A DNA stretch of 64,000 nt from GCA-003244245 sp050700115. GTDB lineage: Bacteria; Actinomycetota; Actinomycetes; Mycobacteriales; Pseudonocardiaceae. A program made the translations under genes and the position numbers. Positions 31,550 through 40,031 of the stretch are shown here, one piece after another (position 1 is the stretch's first letter; every line of letters starts with the position of its first letter). The stretch is taken from positions 1-64,000 of the forward strand of contig JBOHGG010000017.1 in the NCBI GenBank assembly GCA_050700115.1. Reading direction: 5' to 3'. Below the pieces are notes generated by a model. It worked only from the letters and a program-made list of their open reading frames with translations. It had not been told where the DNA came from and did no database searches.

Positions 31550-32341
31550 TTGCGCGGCATCACGGTTGAGCTGACCCATGACGAGTACCGCACGGCCTGG
31601 CACGCCCTGGGCCTGGGCACCCGGCACTGGAACCTGGATCTGCCTGGACTCCCAGAGCTGACCGAACAGGAGCGGCGGGCGCAGGCCGGACGCACGCTCG
31701 ACGGTTTGCGGGCTCGTGGGCTGGCTGATCACCGAAGCCTGGTGCCGGCGCTGGAGGATCCGCTGCGCCTGCTGGCCGCCCCGGTGCGTGAGATCAACGG
31801 ATGGGTGCAGACCGGGGTCGCTCAGGTGCGGTTGCTGGCCGGATCACGGGGTGAGTGGGGAGTGCTGGCGATGCTCGACGAGCATCGACTGGTAGTGCGC
31901 ACCGGCCCAGCCGGTGAGCTGTGTACCGCGGTCGCCCGGCAGCTGCCGGATCGCCCGGCCGGCCCGGGATCGTCGGTGTCGGTGCCGTCGGCGCTGCTGG
32001 CGCAACCGGCAGCAGACGGGCAGCGCGGGCTCATCGGCGAGCAACTGGAGAACCGGCTGATCTGCGGCGGTGTCAACCCCGCCGACGCGCGGGCCTTCGT
32101 GGCCATGGTGCATGGACCCAAAGCCGGCGGCGGGAAGTTCGGTGTTGCCTGCCGCGACCGCGACGGACGGCGGACCCCAGCCGGCGCCGCACTGGTCTAC
32201 CTCGCCACCGACCGTGGCGGGTACACGCTGCAGCCGGTGCGCGGGGCGGGCTGCTCGGAGTGGACCACCCTGGCCCCCTCGACCCTCGCCCAGGTCGCGC
32301 AGCGCATCGGCCAGCTGCTGGACAGCGTCCGCACCGGCTAA
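31550..32341 (+). CDS. espG: EspG-family ESX secretion chaperone
   Basis: A 263-residue cytosolic protein with the EspG fold pattern: N-terminal 'VELTHDEYRTAWHALGLG', central 'VREINGWVQTGVAQVRLLAG' and C-terminal 'YLATDRGGYTLQPV'. EspG proteins bind the PE-PPE tip and keep substrates soluble before ESX export. A TTG start at 31550 is assigned, with GAGGGG about 6 nt upstream. It is 10 bp downstream of the PPE-like gene, supporting a functional pair. Confidence 0.78.
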   Translation: MRGITVELTHDEYRTAWHALGLGTRHWNLDLPGLPELTEQERRAQAGRTLDGLRARGLADHRSLVPALEDPLRLLAAPVREINGWVQTGVAQVRLLAGSRGEWGVLAMLDEHRLVVRTGPAGELCTAVARQLPDRPAGPGSSVSVPSALLAQPAADGQRGLIGEQLENRLICGGVNPADARAFVAMVHGPKAGGGKFGVACRDRDGRRTPAGAALVYLATDRGGYTLQPVRGAGCSEWTTLAPSTLAQVAQRIGQLLDSVRTG

Positions 32342-32584
32342 GATCCGCGCTTGCGTCATCCGGGATTCGACCTCCGCGGCGCACAGCCGAGTATCCCAGC
32401 GGCGCTGCCATGGCATGAATCATCGCAACCGGCACCTACAATTGCGGGCGCCAAGAATGATGGGAACAACGGGCGATCGTGGAACGGTGAACGGAAACGG
32501 GAAAGCGATGGACGGTCGAGTGACGCGCCGAGGCCGCGTACGCCCTACCCCGATTTCGCCGCAGGGCTGGTAGCGTCGATCGAT

Positions 32585-33040
32585 ATGGCGCTCACACTCA
32601 CCAGCCCAGCCTTCGCCGACAACGCGTTCGTCCCCGTCCAGTACACCTGTGACGGCGACAACGTGTCGCCCCCGCTGGCGTGGTCGGATGTCCCGGAGGG
32701 CACCGCCGAGCTGGTCCTGCTCTTCGAGGATCCTGATGCGCCGGGAGGCACCCAGGTGTACTGGGTCCTCTTCGGCCTCGACCCGGCCGGTGGCGGGCTG
32801 GAGGAGGGGAAGGTGCCCGCGGGAGCCGTCAGCGGCAAGAACGACTACGGCCGCACGGACTGGGCCGGACCTTGCCCCCCGATCGGCAGGGCCCACCGTT
32901 TCATCTTCACGCTGCTCGCCCTGTCGGAGCCCAGCGGCCTGGCCGAGGGTGCCAGCCCTCGCAACGACCTGCCTCATGCCCTCTCAGGCAAGGTGCTGGC
33001 CCAGGCCCAGCTCACCGGCAAGTACGCCCGCCAGCGCTGA
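32585..33040 (+). CDS. YbhB/YbcL family PEBP-like protein
   Basis: A 151-residue protein of the phosphatidylethanolamine-binding family, Raf-kinase-inhibitor-like. It has 'PVQYTCDGDNVSPPLAW', 'LLFEDPDAPGG', 'YGRTDWAGPCPPIGRAHRFI' and a Leu/Gly-rich C-terminus. The ligand-binding Asp and His residues of the family are visible. The bacterial function is unclear. ATG 32585 is set by homology; the spacer 32342-32584 upstream contains no other gene. Confidence 0.88.
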   Translation: MALTLTSPAFADNAFVPVQYTCDGDNVSPPLAWSDVPEGTAELVLLFEDPDAPGGTQVYWVLFGLDPAGGGLEEGKVPAGAVSGKNDYGRTDWAGPCPPIGRAHRFIFTLLALSEPSGLAEGASPRNDLPHALSGKVLAQAQLTGKYARQR

Positions 33041-33104
33041 GCCAGCCCCTCATTGGTTCCTCGGCTGTCGGAGACGGGACCTCTGACCAGCGGTAACGCC
33101 AGCC

Positions 33105-33737
33105 TCACGCAATGCGCTGGATCCGGGAGGCGCAGCGGTCGTGATCGCCAAGCTCCGGCCCCAGCCCGTGTTCGTGGAGGCTGCCTCGCAGCTGACGTAG
33201 GGCCCGCGCCCGGGTAGGTCCGACCGCGCCGAGCGGGATCCCGGCGGCACGGGCGACCTCGGCGTAGGGCCGGGGGTTGTCAGTGAACAATGCCCGCAGC
33301 AGGATCCTCTGCCGGGGCGGCAACTCGCCGACGAGCTTCCACAACCTCCGCGCGGTGTCGGCGCCGATGACGCACTGCTCGGGACCAGCCGAGGGGTCGG
33401 CGACAATTTCTGGCGCCACGTCAATAAGATCCTGGGCGGGTTTGGCTTGACGCAGGATGTGCAGGCATTCACGGCGGGCGGTAGTAACCAGCCATCCGCC
33501 GAGCCGCTCGGGGAGTTGCACCTGGTGGGCGTTTTCGCCCAGTCGCAGCCAGGTCATCTGCACCGCGTCGAGCGCGTCGGCATCCTGTAGCCGAAATGAC
33601 CGCACCGTCGCGGACACGAATTTGCCGTACCGGCGCAGGATTTCGTCCCAGGCCGCCGGGTCCCGCTCGCCGAGTCGCAGCAACAGATCTGCGACGTTCG
33701 GCGTGGCGTGCCTGCCCAAGCACTCAGTCGTCGTCAT
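33105..33737 (-). CDS. ECF-family RNA polymerase sigma factor (second)
   Basis: A 210-residue sigma factor with region 2 'AWDEILRRYGKFVSATVRSF' and 'DALDAVQMTWLRLGENAHQV', and region 4 'LPPRQRILLRALFTDN' followed by 'PYAEVARAAGIPLGAVG'. The start codon lies inside the 3' end of the upstream small membrane gene (33724-33981), so the two are coupled. No anti-sigma factor is evident unless the small membrane protein serves as one. The promoter of the run lies near the imperfect palindrome at 34148-34168. Confidence 0.88.
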   Translation of the reverse strand: MTTTECLGRHATPNVADLLLRLGERDPAAWDEILRRYGKFVSATVRSFRLQDADALDAVQMTWLRLGENAHQVQLPERLGGWLVTTARRECLHILRQAKPAQDLIDVAPEIVADPSAGPEQCVIGADTARRLWKLVGELPPRQRILLRALFTDNPRPYAEVARAAGIPLGAVGPTRARALRQLRGSLHEHGLGPELGDHDRCASRIQRIA

Positions 33738-33981
33738 CCGGTCGTTCCTCTACCAGCGTCGGTGCGAAGTACCAGTCCCGTTCGGACAGTGGACTCGCGC
33801 AGCGCGGACACGTGCCCCGCAGCCGGCGGGCGGTGCGAACCGCCGACCACTCCTCGTTCAGCCTGCGGCGCTCCTCGGCTTGCCGCCGAAGCTTCCGCTG
33901 GACAGCCTGGATGGTCCAGGACCATCCGAGCAGCAGCCCGAGGCAGACCAGCAGGACCGCGCCCAGCACCTGGATGGTCAC
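33724..33981 (-). CDS. Small membrane protein with CxxC motif, coupled to sigma factor
   Basis: An 85-residue protein with one N-terminal membrane helix (residues 4-24), a basic helical segment ('QRKLRRQAEERRRLNEEW') and 'GTCPRCASPLSERDWYF', a CxxC that could bind zinc or respond to redox. It starts at GTG 33981, which overlaps the stop of the 34-residue frame (GTGA), and overlaps the sigma-factor start by 14 bp. A membrane-bound partner or anti-sigma role is an inference from position only. Confidence 0.6.
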   Translation of the reverse strand: MTIQVLGAVLLVCLGLLLGWSWTIQAVQRKLRRQAEERRRLNEEWSAVRTARRLRGTCPRCASPLSERDWYFAPTLVEERPDDDD

Positions 33982-34082
33982 CGTGCTCGGCGGTGTGTTC
34001 CACCACGACGTTTCGCTGCCCGTCTACGGCTCATCGGCTGCGCTTCGGGGGAGCGTGTCGCGCTCCGGTGAGATGTTGCCAT
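33978..34082 (-). CDS. 34-residue Arg-rich peptide at head of sigma operon
   Basis: ATG 34082 opens a short, very basic frame ('MATSHRSATRSPEAQPMSRR', ending 'RRGGTHRRAR') whose stop overlaps the next gene's GTG by GTGA. The palindrome-like site lies about 66 bp upstream, the same distance as in the DUF3040 loci. It may be a leader peptide that couples translation. Confidence 0.45.
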   Translation of the reverse strand: MATSHRSATRSPEAQPMSRRRAAKRRGGTHRRAR

Positions 34083-34147
34083 GATCGTCGCCGCCCCTTT
34101 CCTCATCTGGGTGCGGCACTGCGAACCGGGGCGCCCGGATCGCGAGC

Positions 34148-34168
34148 CTATGCATAACACGATATACC
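34148..34168 (-). promoter_or_regulatory. Imperfect copy of the TATATCGTGNTACGATA operator (site 5)
   Basis: The minus strand reads TATATCGTGTTATGCATAG. The left 12 bp are identical to sites 2 and 4; the right arm carries an insertion/substitution. It is about 66 bp before the 34-residue frame of the sigma operon. Confidence 0.5.
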
Positions 34169-34268
34169 CTCTACCGTACTCTATCAAGGGAACGCCGAGG
34201 ATGCCGTCCCGGTCTTCCACCGGTCCGGCCTCAGTTGACTTCGGGCAAGCCCTCACTAGACTTCAGCT

Positions 34269-34625
34269 ATGGCTCCCAGGATGACGACAACCGTCCGGCT
34301 GGTTCTGGAGGCCCTCCTGCAGGTCTGGGATGACGACCCCACCGCGGCTCTCTACGGGTTGGAGATCACCGCGCGCACCGGCCTGCTGCCGGGGACTACT
34401 TACCCGATCCTGCAACGACTTCTGGAACACGGCTGGTTGATCGACGAGTGGGAAGATCTAGATCCGCGTGAGGCGGCCCGGCCGCGGCGCCGTTATTACC
34501 GACTCACCGAGGATGGCGAATCGGCGGCTCGCAAGGCCCTCCAGGATGCGTCGGCGCGTTCAGGCGCGAGAAGCCTTGGCCGGGCCCGTGGGCTCGGCGC
34601 GGCTGCCCGGAATGGGACCGCCTAG
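34269..34625 (+). CDS. PadR-family transcriptional regulator
   Basis: A 118-residue PadR regulator with the winged helix 'LYGLEITARTGLLPGTTYPI', 'LQRLLEHGWLIDEWE' and the wing 'RPRRRYYRLTEDGESAARKA'. It is of the short subtype whose C-terminal helix dimerises. PadR proteins usually repress a neighbouring transporter or membrane gene; the likely partner is the membrane protein at 34722. ATG 34269. Confidence 0.88.
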   Translation: MAPRMTTTVRLVLEALLQVWDDDPTAALYGLEITARTGLLPGTTYPILQRLLEHGWLIDEWEDLDPREAARPRRRYYRLTEDGESAARKALQDASARSGARSLGRARGLGAAARNGTA

Positions 34626-34661
34626 TTGGCGGACGCCAGCCCTACTGAAGGGAAGGAAGCA

Positions 34662-34715
34662 ATGAACAAGGTCAACTGGCGCCCCTGGCCGATCGTCTCG
34701 GATCCCGGCGGGTGA
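34662..34715 (+). CDS. Possible 17-residue leader peptide
   Basis: GAAGGGAAGGAAGCA precedes ATG 34662, which opens 'MNKVNWRPWPIVSDPGG' and stops at 34715, 6 bp before the next gene. It has a good ribosome site and two Trp codons, but no homologue is known to me. It could be a leader for the membrane-protein gene. Confidence 0.3.
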   Translation: MNKVNWRPWPIVSDPGG

Positions 34716-34721
34716 GCAAGG

Positions 34722-35174
34722 ATGCGGCGCGACCGGTGGGCGAAGGTCGCAAAGATCTGTGGCTATGCCTTGGGTGTAGGCAACCCCGCACTGCTGGTTC
34801 TCGGTGAGCCCACGGCGCTGACCCTAGGCCTGGCAGTTGTGCTGGCTCCGTTCACGCTCGCCTTGGTTTTGCAGCTGACGGCCTTCCTCGCGTGCAATTT
34901 TGTCAGCCTTGCGCTAGGCGATCCTCGAGAGCGGGCCGAACTACTGGTCTGTGCGGTCAGCGGGTTGCAGCCGCCCAGCGCGGGTGAGGAGTACCGGGAG
35001 GCCATGCTTGCCGAGATCAGTGCCGCCCCGCCCCACCAGGTAAGGGCGATCAGAATCAACCTGATGCACACCGCCGCCAGAACCATCCTGGCGGCGTGGG
35101 CCCACGTCCCGAGGCGGCTGTGGAAGCGGGCCCGGCCGCAGAAGGTATTCCGGGCGCAGCGCCCCACCATCTAG
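34722..35174 (+). CDS. Membrane protein of unknown function next to PadR
   Basis: A 150-residue protein with two predicted membrane helices (about residues 18-60, 'LALVLQLTAFLACNFVSLAL'), then a helical cytosolic domain with 'GDPRERAELLVCAVSGLQPP' and a basic C-terminus. The 'EYREAMLAEI' segment resembles the cytosolic part of other actinobacterial PadR-linked membrane proteins, but no named family is assigned. It follows the PadR gene by 96 bp and probably belongs to its operon. Confidence 0.6.
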   Translation: MRRDRWAKVAKICGYALGVGNPALLVLGEPTALTLGLAVVLAPFTLALVLQLTAFLACNFVSLALGDPRERAELLVCAVSGLQPPSAGEEYREAMLAEISAAPPHQVRAIRINLMHTAARTILAAWAHVPRRLWKRARPQKVFRAQRPTI

Positions 35175-35191
35175 AAGCGAGCCTCCTGAGG

Positions 35192-35761
35192 TCACTCCCG
35201 CATCTCGCGCGGAAGGGTGAGGTTTCGGCCATCCACGGGGTGAAAGACCTGAATGCGGTCCGGGTCGAACCAGACCTCGAGTTTCTCCCGCTCGGCCGCA
35301 GCCGACGCGACGGACAGTCGGGTGATCAGCTGGCTGACGCCGGGCACGTTGGCGGTGCCTGCGTCGGCGGCCAGTTCATCAAGCTCGGCCGCGCTGGCCT
35401 GCTCGCCTTCCAGCGAGAAGTGGGCATACTTGTCCGAGCCCGTTGATTCCAGCACCTCGACCTGCGCAGCAAACGTCACGCCGTGCTCCCTGGCCCCGGG
35501 CTCCACCAGTGCGGCATCCTCGAAGTGCTCCGGCCGCACACCCATGATGACCTCGCGGGGCGCGTCCGCCGCTGCCAGCGTGCGACGCATCCGATCGGGT
35601 ATCCGAAGCTCGCCCAATGCGCACCATAACGCCCTGTCCGCCAGGCTCGCGGGCAGAAAGTTCATCGCCGGAGAGCCGATAAAGCCGGCCACGAACAAGT
35701 TCACCGGGTGCTCATAGAGAAACTGTGGGGCGCCGACCTGCTGCACCACACCACGATGCAT
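35192..35761 (-). pseudogene. sugC: C-terminal half of a sugar ABC ATPase (SugC/MalK-like)
   Basis: 189 residues from ATG 35761. It opens 'MHRGVVQQVGAPQFLYEHPV', continues 'NLFVAGFIGSPAMNFLPA' and then the TOBE-type regulatory domain. This is exactly the region after the switch loop of SugC/MalK ATPases. The whole nucleotide-binding domain (Walker A, signature, Walker B) is missing, so it cannot energise transport. Its start overlaps the truncated permease stop (TGATG at 35759-35763). Confidence 0.75.
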
Positions 35762-36084
35762 CACTCGATCGCCACCGAGACCATTGTGATGATCAAGGTG
35801 ACGGTGAACGCCTGCCACCAGTAGCCAGAACTCAGCACCGCGCCGTAATTGGCCAGCCCGACGAAGCCGCGTTGGTCGGGGAATCGCAGGTCGAATCGCT
35901 CCAGCGAGAGATAGAGGGCGTAGCCGATCGGGTAACCGGTCACCGCCAGGATCACCAGCACCGCTGGCGCGCAGAGCAGCGCCGCCAGCCGACGCTCTGA
36001 CCGGGTTCCCTCGGAGATAGGCGCTCGCCAGCGCTTTCTCACCAGCGCGACGGTGCTGACACCCGGCTGCGCGGGCAGCGTCAT
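35761..36084 (-). pseudogene. sugA: N-terminal fragment of a sugar ABC permease (SugA-like)
   Basis: 107 residues from ATG 36084 (overlapping the lpqY stop by ATGA). It contains the first membrane helix 'AALLCAPAVLVILAVTGYPI', 'YALYLSLERFDLRFPDQRGF' and the start of the second helix, 'QAFTVTLIITMVSVAIE', then a TGA. A SugA/MalF permease should continue for ~190 residues. The missing permease end, all of sugB and the ATPase half of sugC were lost in one internal deletion whose junction lies at about 35759-35775. Confidence 0.75.
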
Positions 36085-37409
36085 GGGACCAATCCCTGCG
36101 ACGTGACGGCCTTGGCGATCTGATCGGCGAGCTGACCCACCACGGTGTCCGGATCGATTTTTGCTGGCGGGTTGAGCAGGTCGGAGATCATGATGGAGAT
36201 ACCCGTGTAGGCCGGTGTCTTCGGCCGCACGCTGGCGCTGTTCAACGAATCCCGGATCGCCTGCCATGCCGGGTAACGTTCCTGAAAGGCTGGGTCGTAA
36301 TACAGCTCGACGAGCGTGGGCGGCCTTTGCACCCCTACCGCGTTGCGAAACTGGTTGTCCCGGTTGCGCAGGCACTGCACCGCCTCGAACGCCTCGGCCG
36401 GATGCCGTGAGGTGGTGCTCACCCCCAGGTTGATGCCACCGATTGTCACGGTCGCGGGCTTGCCCGCCACGACCGAGGGATAGGGGGCCCAGCCGAACAC
36501 GTCCCTGACCCGGCGGCCGGTGTCCTGCCGGGTCGCCCGCCCCAACTCATCGATGAACGTGCCGCCCCCTCCTGGGCCATACATCGTGGCGTAGACGAAC
36601 GGATAATTGACCTGGAACGCCGCTTTACCTGCTTCCATCGCCAACCGGCCGTGGCTCTCGTTACTCACCGACAGCGACGGGTCCGCGGCCCGGGAGGTGG
36701 CGATCCGCGCCATGACACCCAGGGCCTGCCGGGCGGCATCGCCCCGGGCCACCTGCACATCGCCGTTCTCCGAGACGATCGAACCGCCGCTGCTGGTGAG
36801 CAGCGTGTTGAACCACACCGTCAAACCCTCATACCGCGCGCCCTGCACCTCGATGTAGTGCGGCAGGCCCTTTGCCGCCAGGTCTTCCGCCATCTGGATC
36901 ATGTCATCCCAGGTCTTCGGTGGGCTGGGCACCAGGTCCTTGCGGTACCAGAGCAGCTGCGTGCCGGTGGCCAGTGGTGCGGCGTACAACTTCCCCTGGT
37001 AGGTCCCGGTCTCCAGCGGGACCCGCAGGGTCCCCTGCTCGACCTGCCGCGCCAGCTCGGCCGGGTACGGCAAGATCCACCCCGCCTGGGCGAACTCCCC
37101 GGTCCAGATCACGTCGAGCTCCATGATGTCCATGCTGGGATCGTGCGCGGCCAGCCGGAGCCCCAGATGCAGCCGCTGATCATCGGTATTCCGGTTCGAC
37201 AGAGTCCGCTGCTCGATCAGGTACCGGCCGCCGGAGGCCCGGCTGCACTCCGCCGCGGCGGCCCGGTACTGGTCCGCACCCTCGCTGCCAGTGACGAATG
37301 CCAGCACGACTTGCCCAGCAGCGCCGGAGCCGCAATCCACCAATGTCGCGGCGCCCAACAAAACCCCAGCCACGACCGCCGCCACCTTCCGCCACTTGTA
37401 GGCGCCCAT
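36081..37409 (-). CDS. lpqY: Trehalose-type ABC substrate-binding protein (LpqY-like)
   Basis: A 442-residue family 1 extracellular solute-binding protein resembling mycobacterial LpqY, which binds trehalose. It has an N-terminal signal with the unusual lipobox 'LVDCGSG' (Asp at -1), 'LDVIWTGEFAQAGWILPYP', 'YAAPLATGTQLLWYRKDL' and 'FQVNYPFVYATMYG'. The open frame is intact and of normal length, but its cognate transporter genes downstream are deleted (sugA'/'sugC). An AT-rich spacer (37410-37463) carries the presumed promoter. Confidence 0.88.
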   Translation of the reverse strand: MGAYKWRKVAAVVAGVLLGAATLVDCGSGAAGQVVLAFVTGSEGADQYRAAAAECSRASGGRYLIEQRTLSNRNTDDQRLHLGLRLAAHDPSMDIMELDVIWTGEFAQAGWILPYPAELARQVEQGTLRVPLETGTYQGKLYAAPLATGTQLLWYRKDLVPSPPKTWDDMIQMAEDLAAKGLPHYIEVQGARYEGLTVWFNTLLTSSGGSIVSENGDVQVARGDAARQALGVMARIATSRAADPSLSVSNESHGRLAMEAGKAAFQVNYPFVYATMYGPGGGGTFIDELGRATRQDTGRRVRDVFGWAPYPSVVAGKPATVTIGGINLGVSTTSRHPAEAFEAVQCLRNRDNQFRNAVGVQRPPTLVELYYDPAFQERYPAWQAIRDSLNSASVRPKTPAYTGISIMISDLLNPPAKIDPDTVVGQLADQIAKAVTSQGLVP

Positions 37410-37463
37410 AACTAAAGTCTATACAGGGCTCATACGAAGTCAATAGAGGTCGAATGAGACGCG

Positions 37464-38432
37464 TCAACCGCTGTGTCCCTGCCGCCAATAGCCCATGAAA
37501 GCAATGGCGCTGCGGGGGACGCCGTGGTCGTTGACCATCAGCCGCCGAAGCTTCTTGATCAGCCCGGCTTCCCCGGCCAGCCACGCGTAGAGCTCGCCCC
37601 CGGGAGTATCGGGCTCGCTGGCCGACTCGTCGGGTACGTCCCACAGGATGGATGAGTCGAGGTCCACGTCCACCAGGTCGGCCCCGGCCCCTGGTGGATC
37701 CGGCTCGCACAGCTCGGCCAGGACCTCCGCTACGGCCGCCTCGAGCAACGACCCGTGCGGGGCCGATCCGGCCGCACACCGGCGTACCAGCCACCGCACC
37801 TCGACACGGTCAGGTACCTTCCAGCACTGCCGGTCGCCTGCCGTCGGCACTTCGACGCAGACGACACCGCGGGCATCCGGCGGGAGCGACTCGACGATCG
37901 ACGCCACCGCAGGCACCGCGGTCTCGTCACCCGCGATTATCAGGCGTTTCGCCGTCTGGGGTGGGCGCCACTCACACCCCCACATCCGGCCTGCACCTGA
38001 CCGGCCGGGACCGGCTAGCGCGACACCGTCACCGGGGCGGGCCGTCGAGGCCCATGCCGAGACCGGGCCGCCATGGCCGCCGTCCGCGCCGTGCAGTACG
38101 AAGTCGATGTCCAGCTCGCCCACCTCGAGCCGGTGTGCTCGCACGGTGTAGCTGCGCATGGTGGGCCGTGTCTCTTCCGGCATCGCCTGCCACGCCGCGT
38201 GCCAGCCGGGCCCGCTGGGGATGTCGGCCACCGTCCGGCCCGGCTGCGGCAGCAGGAGCTTGATCCGCTGATCGAGGCCACCAGAGTCGAAAGCCCGCAG
38301 GCACTCACCGGTGAACGTGACACGCACGAAGCTCGGCCCGAGGCGCTCCGTGCGGGCGACCTCGACGAAGAACATCCGGTATTCGGGCACGCGCTCGCCG
38401 TTGGACCGCCCGGCCGTGCGTGTCGTCGCCAT
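37464..38432 (-). CDS. Siderophore-interacting protein (FAD-dependent ferric-siderophore reductase)
   Basis: A 322-residue SIP/ViuB-family flavoprotein with the FAD-binding 'RPTMRSYTVRAHR', 'SAWASTARPGDGVALAGPG', the NAD(P)-domain start 'LIIAGDETAVPAVASIVE' and C-terminal 'GYWRQGHSG'. The family reduces ferric siderophores in the cytosol to release iron. It lies behind an iron box (38448-38466) and next to the siderophore cluster, and presumably handles that siderophore. ATG 38432. Confidence 0.93.
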   Translation of the reverse strand: MATTRTAGRSNGERVPEYRMFFVEVARTERLGPSFVRVTFTGECLRAFDSGGLDQRIKLLLPQPGRTVADIPSGPGWHAAWQAMPEETRPTMRSYTVRAHRLEVGELDIDFVLHGADGGHGGPVSAWASTARPGDGVALAGPGRSGAGRMWGCEWRPPQTAKRLIIAGDETAVPAVASIVESLPPDARGVVCVEVPTAGDRQCWKVPDRVEVRWLVRRCAAGSAPHGSLLEAAVAEVLAELCEPDPPGAGADLVDVDLDSSILWDVPDESASEPDTPGGELYAWLAGEAGLIKKLRRLMVNDHGVPRSAIAFMGYWRQGHSG

Positions 38433-38447
38433 CCGCGCCTCCCACCA

Positions 38448-38466
38448 TTAGGTAAGGCTACCTATA
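38448..38466 (-). promoter_or_regulatory. IdeR/DtxR iron box upstream of the siderophore-interacting protein
   Basis: TTAGGTAAGGCTACCTATA matches the consensus TTAGGTTAGGCTAACCTAA at 16 of 19 positions. It is 16 bp before the ATG at 38432, where the iron-loaded repressor would cover the promoter. Confidence 0.85.
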
Positions 38467-38988
38467 TTTCACAGAAGGTGTGGCGCGGTAAAGGCAAACT
38501 GACCAACATTGGGCTCGCGGGGGACGACATCCTGGTTGACGGGAGTGGGTGAACTCGCTGCCGGGAATAGGTATGACCCAGCAAAACTGCCCAGTCGGGT
38601 GACCCCGAACGTGCCCATCCCCTGGATGGAGGTGTTGCTGAGCCGCCGGGACTTGTGCTGCCGGCCCGCTCGGCGCTGTCCCTGGTGGAGCTAATCCCTG
38701 ACCTCTCCACTGCTCACCGGCTGTAGCCGTCAGACCGAATCGATGGTGCCGCCCTGGCGCGCGTCTTGCCGCACCGAGGTGTCGGCAAGATTGCACCCCT
38801 GACGTGGACGTCGGCGTCATGATCCAGGTTCGACGCACCGGCAACCAGCGCACGCAGGCGTGGTTCGCGGCTGCCGACAACGGCACGGCTAAGTAGGGGA
38901 CCTGGACCTGCCCGAGGACGCCATCCACCCTCGCCACGCGAGGTGATCGGACGACGAGGCGACGTGGAATCCCTCGTGGCGAGGGAAT
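38467..38988. other. 522-bp region without a recognisable gene
   Basis: Short frames on both strands have no recognisable domain or ribosome site. A plus-strand stretch ending at TAG 38894-38896 ('..VMIQVRRTGNQRTQAWFA..') may be a decayed gene end, but it could not be assigned. Confidence 0.4.
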
Positions 38989-39441
38989 GTGGGCCACAAT
39001 GCACCCATGCACGGGCGATCCGCAGAGATCATCGCAGAGATCAGCCGCCACGTCGCGCCGGTACTCGAGGCGGACAGGCGGGTGCGCTTCGCGTACCTGT
39101 TCGGTTCGGTGGCTCAGGGGCAGGACCGCCCGGGAAGCGACCTCGACCTGGCGGTGTTCACCCTGCCGAGGGGCACCCTGCTCGACGATGCCCGGTTGCA
39201 GGATGAACTCGGTGCGGCTCTGGCTCGCAGCGACGTCGACCTCCTCGTCCTCAACGACGCTCCGCTTTGGTTGCGGTTCCGCGTCGTCGCTGGACATGTT
39301 GTGTTCAGCCGCGACGAGCCGCAGCGCATCGCGTTCCGCGAGCGGGTGGAAAAGGAGTTCCTCGACTTCCGCCCGTATCACGACAGCTACCTGCGGGCGA
39401 TTCGCGATCGGGCGCGGCGCGGGGCGCTGAGCGGTGGTTGA
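38989..39441 (+). CDS. mntA: MntA-type nucleotidyltransferase antitoxin
   Basis: A 150-residue minimal nucleotidyltransferase with the GSx10DxD signature in 'LFGSVAQGQDRPGSDLDLAV' and a third acidic residue in 'DVDLLVLND'. MntA AMPylates a Tyr on HepT and so blocks the toxin. ATG 39007 is an alternative start; GTG 38989 has GAGGGA just upstream. Its stop overlaps the hepT start by 8 bp. Confidence 0.88.
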   Translation: MGHNAPMHGRSAEIIAEISRHVAPVLEADRRVRFAYLFGSVAQGQDRPGSDLDLAVFTLPRGTLLDDARLQDELGAALARSDVDLLVLNDAPLWLRFRVVAGHVVFSRDEPQRIAFRERVEKEFLDFRPYHDSYLRAIRDRARRGALSGG

Positions 39442-39868
39442 CCCCGAACGCACCGATGCGCTGCTTGCCATGCTGGCGCGCTACGTTCGGATCCTGCGGG
39501 ACCTGTCCAAGATCCCGTTGGACGAGTACCGTGCCGACCCGCGCAACTTCGGCAGCGCGGAGCGGTTCCTGCAGCTCGCGATCGAAACCACGCTGAGCAT
39601 CGGGCACCACATCATCTCAGCGTCGGGATTCGATCAGCCGGCCAGCTACGCCGACGTGTTCCGGGTGCTGGGCAAAGAGGCCGTACTCGACGCTGGGTTC
39701 GCCGCATCACTCGAACCGATGGCTCGGATGCGTAACCGGCTGGTGCACCACTACGAAGATGTCGAACCGGCCCGCGTGCACGAGCTGCTGCAAACCCACC
39801 TCGACGACTTCGACCGGTTCGCTCAAGCCATCGCCGAGTACCTGGCGACGCTGGACAACGACCGCTAA
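39434..39868 (+). CDS. hepT: HepT-type HEPN toxin RNase
   Basis: A 144-residue HEPN-domain protein. The toxic motif Rx4HxY is intact in 'RNRLVHHYEDV', giving both the catalytic Arg/His pair and the Tyr that MntA modifies. Helices 'ERFLQLAIETTLSIGHHIIS' and 'QTHLDDFDRFAQAIAEYL' complete the fold. Together with the preceding gene it forms a type VII toxin-antitoxin pair, well placed to stabilise this island or respond to stress. Confidence 0.9.
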   Translation: MVDPERTDALLAMLARYVRILRDLSKIPLDEYRADPRNFGSAERFLQLAIETTLSIGHHIISASGFDQPASYADVFRVLGKEAVLDAGFAASLEPMARMRNRLVHHYEDVEPARVHELLQTHLDDFDRFAQAIAEYLATLDNDR

Positions 39869-40031
39869 CGTTCCGCCGACACTTGGCCGTCGATCATGGG
39901 CACACCATCGCGCCAAGGCGGAACAGGTGAAACCTTCTCAGCGTCGCCTCCGACTGGGAGAACCCGTCGGTGGTTTCTCGATCGCGGCTCCGGGGCGAAG
40001 CAACATGGTGTTCGGCGAGTTGCGGACGGGG

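Noticed and set aside
34081..34284. Plus-strand 67-codon frame crossing the sigma-operon promoter
   Set aside because: It overlaps the palindrome-like operator and PadR start, has no ribosome site and no similarity.
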